The translations under genes and the position numbers were made by a program. 7,371 nucleotides of DNA from the NCBI GenBank assembly GCA_020720525.1, contig DYON01000131.1, positions 1 to 7,371 on the forward strand, written 5' to 3'. The stretch is from Acetofilamentum sp. Lineage in GTDB: Bacteria; Bacteroidota; Bacteroidia; Bacteroidales; DTU049. A model generated the notes under the pieces. That model made no database searches, was not told the origin of the DNA, and was given only the letters and a program-made list of their open reading frames with translations. Shown piece by piece: positions 1 to 6,280 of this stretch (within the stretch, counting starts at the first letter, position 1; the number at the start of each line of letters is the position of its first letter).

Positions 1-150
1 GACGGCATTATCGATGCGATTACCAACGGAGTAGCAGTAACCGATCATAGCGGTGCAGGGCTTCAAGCATCGATTGTTTTGGCACTACAAACATTAATTG
101 ACATCGAAAATTTTGATCACATTAAAAACGACAAAGTAAAACATGGCTAA
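1..150 (+). CDS. C-terminal end of an upstream phage gene, possibly baseplate spike/assembly protein V
   Basis: An open frame runs from the first base of the window to a TAA at 148-150, giving the last 49 residues of a protein whose start lies outside. The visible part reads as a helical tail (DGIIDAITNG near the start, ASIVLALQTLID in the middle) ending in the polar stretch FDHIKNDKVKHG. It overlaps the next gene's start by 8 bases, so the two are translationally linked. In Mu-like phages the gene just before the gp46/gp25-like wedge gene encodes the gp45/gpV spike-type protein, and this position is the only reason for the tentative name. No conserved motif in the fragment proves it. Confidence 0.55.
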   Translation, partial: DGIIDAITNGVAVTDHSGAGLQASIVLALQTLIDIENFDHIKNDKVKHG

Positions 151-442
151 AGATATACTCATAGGATTAGACGAGGACTTGTCGATATTGTCGGGCGACC
201 TCGATGTGGGTTATTCCGACGAGCAGCATATCGAGGATATTTTGACCGCATCAAAAGGAGAATACAAGCAGTCGCCTTTGGTTGGAGTGAGCATTGCAGA
301 CTATCTGATGAGTCCAATGGCATCGACCAATATAGCCAAATTGGAGCGTGAAATTTTGCTTCAATTAGAATCCGATGGAGCAACTGAAATCACTGTTAAA
401 ATGGGTACTGAACTTAAAATACAGGCATCGTATGGCGACTAA
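143..442 (+). CDS. gp25/Mu gp46-like baseplate wedge protein
   Basis: A 99-residue protein with the layout of the small baseplate wedge family (T4 gp25, P2 gpW, Mu gp46). After MAKDIL the N-terminus has an acidic stretch (DEDLSILSGDLDVG, residues 10-23). Next comes SDEQHIEDIL (25-34) and the most diagnostic part, KGEYKQSPLVGVSIADYL (38-55), which corresponds to the family's pattern of a KGE(W/Y)-x-x-x-P-xx-G-(V/I) turn before a helix. The C-terminal half is a helix (NIAKLEREILLQLESDG) followed by a beta strand. Family members form the inner wedge of contractile-tail baseplates, next to the gpJ/gp47 protein. That gene appears here much further downstream (3832-4701), so the usual neighbours are split by five inserted genes. 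The start overlaps the upstream gene by 8 bases and follows an A-rich stretch. Homologues in Bacteroidetes prophages are, as I recall, sometimes mislabelled 'oxidase'. Confidence 0.78.
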   Translation: MAKDILIGLDEDLSILSGDLDVGYSDEQHIEDILTASKGEYKQSPLVGVSIADYLMSPMASTNIAKLEREILLQLESDGATEITVKMGTELKIQASYGD

Positions 443-722
443 AACAAAAACAATGGTCAGACCTAATCAAACGATATGGGACATTGCATTACAACAACAC
501 GGCTCAATAGCTGCCGTATTCGAAGTTTCAGACATCAACAAAATTGGGATAAACGAAGACCTTGAGATGGGTCGAGAACTGTTTGTTTCCGACACGGTGG
601 CTAGTCGTACCGAATTGGATTATTATCGCAAAAAAAACATATACCCGGCAAGTCTTGAGCCCGTTTCGGCAATAAATCAACCCGGTTCATTTAATGGAAG
701 TTTCAATTTAAGTTTTGACTAA
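432..722 (+). CDS. Small LysM-like tail protein
   Basis: A 96-residue protein when started at the ATG at 432, which overlaps the preceding stop by 11 bases. An in-frame ATG at 375 would add 19 residues lying wholly inside the upstream gene, so the later start is preferred. Residues 8-55 fit a LysM-like domain: MVRPNQTIWDIALQQHGS (a V-x-P-x-Q-T-I-W-D-I-A core), then FEVSDINKIGINEDLEMG and a closing RELFV strand. Small LysM-type proteins (P2 gpX, T4 gp53-like and related) act in contractile phages at the tail tube-baseplate junction, which suits its place right after the wedge gene. The C-terminal 40 residues are low in conserved features and end in a Gly/Asn/Phe-rich tail (GSFNGSFNLSFD). It has no signal peptide, so it is a virion component rather than a secreted wall-binding enzyme. 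The domain call is by eye. Confidence 0.65.
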   Translation: MATKTKTMVRPNQTIWDIALQQHGSIAAVFEVSDINKIGINEDLEMGRELFVSDTVASRTELDYYRKKNIYPASLEPVSAINQPGSFNGSFNLSFD

Positions 723-1372
723 TGATACGATTTAGAAAATTAAGCAACGGCAATGTACTGATAGAAGGTACAGGTAATGAGGTACTAATGAGCTTGTCGC
801 CATCGATGAATGTATTTACTCACCCGACCATAGACAATGGTATATTCATAACCGACGAGGTGTCGGTATCGCAATCGATGGAGGGAACTACTATTACGTT
901 TGCAGATGTGGATCAATCGGGCTGTGTCCCTGTTATTTTGGCAAGTGATGTGAGCGAATTGATAGAGGCACTTGCGACCGATTTTTTTTTTCGTTCGACA
1001 GTAATTTTTAAAGGATCATTTGCATATAATCAGGATAAAATGATAGCGATTGGAAAAGATTTTAGTTTGTCTTACGAGGGCAGTACGCAGCAACTAAAAG
1101 TACGGAATCATGCTACAGGGTGGTTTAGTGCATTCATCGAGCTTACTAAATCTTCTACACGATACCAAGGTGCTTACCGAGTTGCCAGTGGACAAGCCTC
1201 ATACTATATATCGTCAAACGGCACAAAAAACACAAACTTTGGTCTAACAACAGCCCATGCATCACATTTATCTTTCAAAATAACAAAGACTGATGCCTAT
1301 AACAAAGAGATATACAAAGGTGAACTGATGCGAGCTGGCAATGTAATCAATGCAATAATCTATAAAAACTAA
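722..1372 (+). CDS. Phage structural protein of unknown function, two-part architecture
   Basis: A 216-residue protein whose ATG overlaps the previous TAA by one base (TAATG), which favours coupled translation. The N-terminal part (about residues 1-90) looks like a beta-rich module ending in SELIEALATDFFF. Comparable endings (a short helix, then ATDFFF) occur, as I recall, in structural proteins of Bacteroidetes Mu-like prophages. The C-terminal part (about 91-216) is a separate, Ser/Thr/Tyr-rich, probably all-beta region finishing on INAIIYKN. It has no signal peptide, membrane segment or enzyme motif. Placed between baseplate genes and a spike-like gene, it may be a fibre, adaptor or baseplate appendage, but I do not recognise the family. 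The codons for residues 87-90 contain a run of ten T (982-991). Confidence 0.6.
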   Translation: MIRFRKLSNGNVLIEGTGNEVLMSLSPSMNVFTHPTIDNGIFITDEVSVSQSMEGTTITFADVDQSGCVPVILASDVSELIEALATDFFFRSTVIFKGSFAYNQDKMIAIGKDFSLSYEGSTQQLKVRNHATGWFSAFIELTKSSTRYQGAYRVASGQASYYISSNGTKNTNFGLTTAHASHLSFKITKTDAYNKEIYKGELMRAGNVINAIIYKN

Positions 1373-1376
1373 AACG

Positions 1377-1868
1377 ATGTTTGTACGTTTCGACCATGCT
1401 GGAAATCAAATTGCATTCTGCAGTACCAGTGCCGATAAAATAGAAGAGGAACAATATTATGAGTGTCCATTAGGATTTGACCCAATTATTCATATATGCA
1501 GGTTGATTAATGGAACAATTGAGATGACTGAACCTGAACCAAGTAACATCGAAGCCGACGAAATGCAGGTAATGGCTATCGAACAAGAATATACAGACCA
1601 CGAAGCCAGAGGCAAGGCATTCTGCAATAGGGTCAGGGCTTACTTTGTCTTGAAAATAGTAAGAAACGAAATATCGTATAACGATGCCTTGAGTATCGAA
1701 ACGCAAGTGGCAGACGTGCTGCTTCAAATCCGAACAGGCGACTGGCTTTCTGCTTTAAGAACCCTGCAATCCAAAATACCTGTTGCTCCATTCACCGCAC
1801 AATATCACGCAGAGCTTGTAGGCGACATCGAAAATTATATAATCGAAAATTATAAATCGCTACATTAA
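1377..1868 (+). CDS. Hypothetical phage protein with helical C-terminal domain, possibly fibre-associated
   Basis: A 163-residue protein starting 4 bases after the preceding stop, with an A-rich leader (ACTAAAACG) and no Shine-Dalgarno. The N-terminal ~50 residues look beta-rich (MFVRFDHAGNQIAFC, then EEEQYYECPLGFDP). A short acidic linker follows (MTEPEPSNIEADE), and then a largely helical region of about 95 residues (RGKAFCNRVRAYFVLKIV, SIETQVADVLLQIRTGDWLS, and a C-terminal helix to NYKSLH). A small beta N-terminus plus helical C-terminus directly before a spike/fibre gene recalls tail-fibre assembly chaperones. Those usually lie downstream of their fibre, however, and I see no diagnostic motif. 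It could equally be a small structural adaptor. Function is left open; the open frame and tight spacing make the gene itself credible. Confidence 0.55.
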   Translation: MFVRFDHAGNQIAFCSTSADKIEEEQYYECPLGFDPIIHICRLINGTIEMTEPEPSNIEADEMQVMAIEQEYTDHEARGKAFCNRVRAYFVLKIVRNEISYNDALSIETQVADVLLQIRTGDWLSALRTLQSKIPVAPFTAQYHAELVGDIENYIIENYKSLH

Positions 1869-1879
1869 TATTACCGAAT

Positions 1880-3271
1880 ATGACACCAACACAATTAAAG
1901 GCTTTGATTGATGCTTCGATTTACGAAAACGAAAACAGAGAAATAACTGCAGATGTGCTCAACCAAGTGTTGACTCAAATGCTTGAATTTTCGTATAAAT
2001 CGTTTCAGCGAATTATTGTCATCGACCCGGAGATGGGTAACGATACGCTTGCAAAAGACGACGCCAGGTATTCGTTCCAATCTGCCGATGCTGCACTTCA
2101 ATATTTTACTGCAGGTACAGTAGTGATTTTCACTAAAGGGAATCACTATTACAAAACCGGGAATTGGGCAGTGAAGGGTGTCAGCTATTTTGCTCTTCCG
2201 GGTGCAAAAGTGATTGTAAAAGGTACAGGTTCGCCGTTCGAATTCGGATTTGGCGGTCAAATCGTAATCAAAGGTTTTTTTGAGTTTTATGCCAAAGAAG
2301 GTTACGAGAGTTCGGTTAATGAACAGTTCCCAATCAAGGTATACAATCAGACCACCGAGGACGCCATTGTCGATATTGAATTCGAAAGTATCACGGCTCA
2401 ATTCGGCTGTATTACTGTCAGAGGAAAAGTGAGCAAATCGACTGTTAAAGGAAAGCTCTTACAGGGTTTTGTAGATAATGAAGGGTATAAATTGCACTGC
2501 GATTCAGGCGATCACCGTTTCGAATTCGACAATGTGTTAATGCATCACGACAATACCTGGGCAGGTACAAGTGGTATTTATCTGACATCTCCCGATGCAT
2601 CAACAGAAATATCGGTAAAAGGACATGTCGGCCTCATTTCGATGACAAGCCAAAGCAGCTTGATTATGCACGGATTTCAAACCGATTATAACGGGACAGG
2701 CACGTACAATTACAAGCGGTTTGATATTACAATCGACAGGCTGTACATCGATACAGCTACCTCGTGTTATGGACTGTATTCTCATCGATTCGGCGGAGTG
2801 GCTCAATATCGGATAAAAACAGCCAAAGTGCTCGGAACATCGACAATTGCAGTAATTGACGATGGGGCGTATTGGAACAGTAAAATAAATCTTACCATAG
2901 ATGAATCGTCCGGCCGCAGTAAGTCGATACAGTTGAATATGAATACAAACAGCGATTTTAGATTAAAGCTAAAAGATTCGCGTCAGAAAACAATATTCCA
3001 AATCACCATGATCGAAGTTACAAGCAACGGAACCGACTACGGAACGCTTCGACTTAGCGGACGAATGAGAAATTACACTGGTACTGCTTGCCAAATTATT
3101 GGAGGTATAAAACTGCTCGAAATTGACCACTTGACGGTCAATGTAAATGCTTCGTATTCTATTGACAGCGAGGCGTTACAAAATGCGAAAATACTCAATG
3201 TTTTCACAACGAATGCTCCCACAAACAACATTAACAATACATCTGTAAATTCTTTAATTGTAACAATATGA
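1880..3271 (+). CDS. Beta-helix tail-spike/fibre-like protein
   Basis: A 463-residue protein in two parts. Residues 1-38 are a helical N-terminal adaptor: TPTQLKALIDASI, then NREITADVLNQVLTQML. This 'LKALID...ITA..LN..L..M' pattern is common, as I recall, at the N-termini of Bacteroidetes phage tail-fibre proteins and probably anchors the protein to the baseplate. From about residue 60 on, the sequence suits a right-handed parallel beta-helix. It first resembles pectate-lyase-type folds (AGTVVIFTKGNHYYKTGNW, then YFALPGAKVIVKGTG) and continues as many short, Val/Ile-rich strands separated by Gly/Asn/Asp turns to the C-terminus. Such proteins form trimeric tail spikes that bind, and sometimes cut, host surface glycans. 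I cannot identify catalytic residues, so binding is safer than depolymerase activity. Its start is 11 bases after the previous stop, and its stop overlaps the next start as ATGA. Confidence 0.68.
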   Translation: MTPTQLKALIDASIYENENREITADVLNQVLTQMLEFSYKSFQRIIVIDPEMGNDTLAKDDARYSFQSADAALQYFTAGTVVIFTKGNHYYKTGNWAVKGVSYFALPGAKVIVKGTGSPFEFGFGGQIVIKGFFEFYAKEGYESSVNEQFPIKVYNQTTEDAIVDIEFESITAQFGCITVRGKVSKSTVKGKLLQGFVDNEGYKLHCDSGDHRFEFDNVLMHHDNTWAGTSGIYLTSPDASTEISVKGHVGLISMTSQSSLIMHGFQTDYNGTGTYNYKRFDITIDRLYIDTATSCYGLYSHRFGGVAQYRIKTAKVLGTSTIAVIDDGAYWNSKINLTIDESSGRSKSIQLNMNTNSDFRLKLKDSRQKTIFQITMIEVTSNGTDYGTLRLSGRMRNYTGTACQIIGGIKLLEIDHLTVNVNASYSIDSEALQNAKILNVFTTNAPTNNINNTSVNSLIVTI

Positions 3272-3813
3272 ATATGATAAAATACGCTTTATTCGAGATA
3301 CCTACCATCACAGACAATGGAAAAGGATTGCCAGTCGAAGATATCCAAATGATAATTTCAGACCCGGAATACACCGTAAGAAAACGATTTTTACTTAGCG
3401 ACCTGACAGAGCAGGAACAGTACATCGTGGCCAATTTTTTGAGTTTAATGCGTACGAGACTTTCCGATGGCGTGCCCAAACTTGAGGTCAAACAAACGGA
3501 GTTGACCGTAAGTTTAAAAGAAAGCACAATTGTAGATAAAGGCGTACAAAAAACACTTTCGGTCGCCGAAATGAAAATAATCGTACAGGCATTGCCTACG
3601 GACTTCATAAAAACACCTCATTATGAAGTATTCGAAGCTCAATTTGCGGACTTCATAACTGATGACGAGATAGTCAGGCTGTCAAAAGTTGGACTCGATG
3701 TCAAAAAAGGCAGTACATGGGCAGAGATGTATCTCAATACAGCACCCAAATCACCTGTCCGTATGCAGTTCGGGTCTGAATACTTTGGAGCAAAAGAAAT
3801 TGTAATTAAATAG
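3268..3813 (+). CDS. Hypothetical phage protein, partner of the upstream spike-like gene
   Basis: A 181-residue soluble protein whose ATG overlaps the spike-like gene's TGA by 4 bases (ATGA), implying translational coupling. A second ATG at 3274 would shorten it by two residues. The N-terminal half has helices around LLSDLTEQEQYIVANFLSLM. The middle has strands (KLEVKQTELTVSLKES) and a helix at SVAEMKIIVQALPTDFI. The C-terminal third is mixed (FADFITDDEIVRLSKVGLDV) and ends in FGAKEIVIK. It has no transmembrane segment, signal peptide or recognisable enzyme motif. Its position between a spike-like protein and the baseplate J-like gene suggests an assembly factor or a baseplate part linking the two, but this is inference from context only. 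Confidence 0.55.
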   Translation: MNMIKYALFEIPTITDNGKGLPVEDIQMIISDPEYTVRKRFLLSDLTEQEQYIVANFLSLMRTRLSDGVPKLEVKQTELTVSLKESTIVDKGVQKTLSVAEMKIIVQALPTDFIKTPHYEVFEAQFADFITDDEIVRLSKVGLDVKKGSTWAEMYLNTAPKSPVRMQFGSEYFGAKEIVIK

Positions 3814-3831
3814 CATTTAAACAGTATTTAT

Positions 3832-4701
3832 ATGGCACGTTCTATAAACGAAATATACGACCAAATGGTGCTCGAAAAACAAAACATGAGCACCCTATCG
3901 GGTTTACAGCCCAATATTGACAATTCACAAACCTTATTAGCCGATTTAACATCGACCAGTAAGGTGGCGGTTTGGCGGTTAATATTTTTTGTAGTTGCCG
4001 TTGCCATATGGGTTCATGAGGTTTTGTTCGATAAACATGCAGCAGAAATAGAAGCAAGAGCAAACGAATTGATATCAGGAACGAAAGAGTGGCTGAGAGA
4101 CCAGTGTTTTATTTTTCAATATGGCGACGAATTAGAGTGGGACGGAAAAAAGTACGTGTATGTTCTACTCGACGAAAACAAGAGGATTATAAAACGATCT
4201 GCAGTTATTGAGGTCAATGGTCAGGTAAGGGTAAAAGTAGCCAAGTTAGACGGTTCCGGTCTGCCCGAGCCATTAACAACCTCCGAATTAACGGCATTTT
4301 CGGCCTATATCAATAAGGTGAAGTTCGCTGGGACAAATGTTGCTATAATCAGCTATTCTGCCGATTTATTAAAAATACATTACGAAATAACTTACGACCC
4401 ATTGGTGATGAACGATTCGGGAGCTCTAATATCAGACCCGTCTGTAAAGCCTGTTGAGGTAGCGATTAATGGATTAATTCAGAATTTGCCATTCAACGGT
4501 GTTTTGAATCTGACTAAATTGACCGATGCAATTCAGAACGCAACAGGTGTTTTAGACCCTATTCTAATATCTGCTGAAGCAAGGTATGGATCAACTCCAT
4601 TTGTTCCGATTGTAAAAAGTTACGAAGCAAATGCAGGGCACATGCAGATTGACCCTGCATACCCACTAAGTACAACCATAAATTATATGGCCAATGTTTA
4701 G
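3832..4701 (+). CDS. Baseplate J / Mu gp47-like protein
   Basis: A 289-residue protein resembling, from memory, the baseplate J-like proteins of Bacteroidetes Mu-like prophages. Its N-terminus (MARSINEIYDQMVLEKQNMS, then LSGLQPN) leads to TLLADLTSTSKVAVWRL (34-50), a hydrophobic helix to residue 66, and AEIEARANELISGTKEW (71-87), matching the A-x-x-x-A-R-A-x-x-L-(I/P)-x-G-T pattern. A strand-rich middle (FQYGDELEWDGKKYVYVLLD) and an ordered C-terminal domain ending DPAYPLSTTINY follow. The protein would form the baseplate wedge together with the gp25-like and gp48-like products. The start lies 18 bases after the previous stop, the largest gap in the operon, and the end overlaps the next gene by 8 bases. 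It is somewhat short compared with Mu gp47. The residue 48-66 segment is hydrophobic but is most likely a buried helix, not a membrane anchor. Confidence 0.62.
   Translation: MARSINEIYDQMVLEKQNMSTLSGLQPNIDNSQTLLADLTSTSKVAVWRLIFFVVAVAIWVHEVLFDKHAAEIEARANELISGTKEWLRDQCFIFQYGDELEWDGKKYVYVLLDENKRIIKRSAVIEVNGQVRVKVAKLDGSGLPEPLTTSELTAFSAYINKVKFAGTNVAIISYSADLLKIHYEITYDPLVMNDSGALISDPSVKPVEVAINGLIQNLPFNGVLNLTKLTDAIQNATGVLDPILISAEARYGSTPFVPIVKSYEANAGHMQIDPAYPLSTTINYMANV
4631..4660. repeat. 8-bp inverted repeat inside the J-like gene
   Basis: ATGCAGGG (4631-4638) and CCCTGCAT (4653-4660) are perfect inverted copies separated by 14 bases near the 3' end of the J-like coding sequence. The left arm plus the next base (ATGCAGGGC) also occurs at 7086-7094, in the outer stem of the candidate small RNA. 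It may be coincidence imposed by codons for a conserved protein segment, or an mRNA structure near the overlap with the next gene. Confidence 0.4.
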
Positions 4702-5176
4702 TTTTAATATCGATTTCGACGACATCGGCAAAAAGATAATTCCGATAAGAAAGCGTAAAACAAGGTTTTTAGACTTTCTACATGTGATTCTTAATCAAAT
4801 AGCACTGATAAATCAACAATTGATAGCACTTCGTGATAAAGTGGATTACAAGTTATCGCATAATGCCCAAATTATATATTTAGAGCACTGGTTAAACGAC
4901 AAATACGACTCCGTTCAACGAAGAATATACATTGCAGACACGGCCAATATTGAGTACACCTATTTTTTCAATAGAATCGAAAATAGACCAGTCTATTTAT
5001 ACAATCGAAGTGAGATGCAAACCGTGTTTTATTTACTCAACAGAACCGAATTGATAAGCCCGATTGGATATATTGTGATGGTTCCCACAGACATTCCATT
5101 CAACTCAATCGAAATGCGAAACGACATCTTAGTATACAATATGGCAGGCATTCAATTTACCATTCAAACATTTTAG
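4694..5176 (+). CDS. Mu gp48 / P2 gpI-like baseplate protein
   Basis: A 160-residue protein, overlapping the J-like gene by 8 bases. After a short N-terminus (MFSFNIDFDDIG) and a basic stretch (RKRKTRF, 19-25), residues 26-52 form a helix (FLHVILNQIALINQQLIALR). The motif YLEHWLNDKYD (62-72), followed by RRIYIAD (76-82), resembles the 'LE..LN..(F/Y)D...R.I.I.(D/E)' pattern I recall in proteins right after the J-like gene in Bacteroidetes Mu-like prophages. The C-terminus is beta-rich with repeated hydrophobic strands (RPVYLYN, TVFYLLNRTEL, IGYIVMVP). In Mu and P2 the gene after J encodes gp48/gpI, the protein that joins baseplate and tail fibres, which fits a fibre gene 2 bases downstream. 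The assignment rests on order plus the motif; sequence identity to gpI is not claimed. Confidence 0.58.
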   Translation: MFSFNIDFDDIGKKIIPIRKRKTRFLDFLHVILNQIALINQQLIALRDKVDYKLSHNAQIIYLEHWLNDKYDSVQRRIYIADTANIEYTYFFNRIENRPVYLYNRSEMQTVFYLLNRTELISPIGYIVMVPTDIPFNSIEMRNDILVYNMAGIQFTIQTF

Positions 5177-5178
5177 AC

Positions 5179-6267
5179 ATGAATACAATCAATAATAACC
5201 ATCAAGGGGGAGTTCCTGTTGTTCTCGACGATTTTAGATTTACCGATGCAGCATACCGCGAGGCATTCTACGGATTGTTATCTGCAATCGGCGTATCACC
5301 GTCAAATACCTTTAAAATTAGTGGGGTCAATCGCACTGTTGCGGCAGGTGTTGTAACCGTATCAGAAGGTTATGTCAGCATAGAAGGTGAAATTTGTAAA
5401 TTTCCGCAGATACAATATCCCGTACCTACAATGGGTCAAGTAGAATACTTTGTAATTGAGACCACATACGATCCCAATGGTGATGTACAAACAGAGTCGG
5501 GAACACCGATTCAATTGTACGAAGTACGCAGAGCGAGTATTGCGATTAGTGCAACGCCTCCGGCTCAACACACCCGACTTCAAGATGCGAAGCCGATTTT
5601 AAGCAGCAATATACACGACAACAATGATAAAGTATTGGCGACATCGAAAGCGGTTAAAGATGCCAAAGAGTATGCTATTGCAGAAACGATTCGCAGATAC
5701 GTGAGTGAGGCATTCGACGGCGACGGTTCTACCGACCCTGACGATGTGCCCGATGGTGAGTTGTGGCTCGGTAAATTTGCGAAAGTCATCATTTCGGAAA
5801 CGATGACGAAAGTATTGAACACGCTAAAGGTCAATGGGCACATTACGAGCGATAATGTACTTGTAATTGATGCACCGACACAGATCGATGAAGACGTGCA
5901 GATAGCAGGAGAATTGAATGTCGGAAACGTACACGCACAAAATATTCAAGCCATTGAAATTGATGCAGACAATGCTCCTAAATCAATTATTCAAGTAAAT
6001 AGCAGTAATGTAGTGGTTCGGGATTTCTCGCTTATTGGGAATACAGCAATAGCTCACTTAAGCGCGGGGCGTTGGCAAATAGAGTATACTGATTTGCCGA
6101 TTGGTTCTACAATTACAGCTATTGCAACGTCGAATAAAGCCCCATCGCCATCCGATTTAGTTGTGTCGGCGGTTAGTTCATCTACTGATATTGACATCTA
6201 CATTAGAACCGCTGAGGGAGGCAATTTTGTTGATGCACCATTTTCATTAATTGCGTTTATTTATTAA
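5179..6267 (+). CDS. Phage tail-fibre-like protein with C-terminal beta domain
   Basis: A 362-residue protein starting 2 bases after the preceding stop. Residues 10-30 (GGVPVVLDDFRFTDAAYREAF) form a baseplate-proximal module seen, as I recall, in Bacteroidetes fibre-type proteins. Residues 40-150 are beta-rich (GVVTVSEGYVSIEGEICKF). A helical segment at about 153-175, LATSKAVKDAKEYA, resembles the 'AT.KAVK.A...A' helical motif of P2/Mu tail-fibre proteins, which supports trimerisation. Then come an acidic linker (DGDGSTDPDDVPDGELWL), repeating short strands (IDEDVQIAGELNVGNVHAQN) typical of fibrous shafts, and a compact C-terminal domain (about 270-362) ending in APFSLIAFIY, which may be the receptor-binding head. 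Position after the gp48/I-like gene matches a tail-fibre gene. No C-type lectin-like variable region or nearby template repeat was seen that would suggest a diversity-generating retroelement. Confidence 0.66.
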   Translation: MNTINNNHQGGVPVVLDDFRFTDAAYREAFYGLLSAIGVSPSNTFKISGVNRTVAAGVVTVSEGYVSIEGEICKFPQIQYPVPTMGQVEYFVIETTYDPNGDVQTESGTPIQLYEVRRASIAISATPPAQHTRLQDAKPILSSNIHDNNDKVLATSKAVKDAKEYAIAETIRRYVSEAFDGDGSTDPDDVPDGELWLGKFAKVIISETMTKVLNTLKVNGHITSDNVLVIDAPTQIDEDVQIAGELNVGNVHAQNIQAIEIDADNAPKSIIQVNSSNVVVRDFSLIGNTAIAHLSAGRWQIEYTDLPIGSTITAIATSNKAPSPSDLVVSAVSSSTDIDIYIRTAEGGNFVDAPFSLIAFIY

Positions 6268-6280
6268 ATTTTATACCTAT

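Noticed and set aside
1895..2401. A 168-codon minus-strand open frame opposite the spike-like gene.
   Set aside because: It lies wholly antisense to a well-supported coding sequence in a uniform plus-strand operon; its translation shows no recognisable domain.
3231..3608. A 125-codon minus-strand open frame opposite the 181-residue gene.
   Set aside because: It is an antisense shadow; the plus-strand frame has the operon spacing and ATGA coupling.
3973..4029. Hydrophobic segment (residues 48-66) of the J-like protein as a transmembrane helix.
   Set aside because: It contains Trp, Arg and His and sits within a segment shared by baseplate J-like proteins; a buried helix in a virion protein is more likely.
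5179..6267. The fibre gene as a target of a diversity-generating retroelement.
   Set aside because: No C-type lectin-like C-terminal domain, no template-like near-duplicate and no reverse transcriptase are visible in the window.
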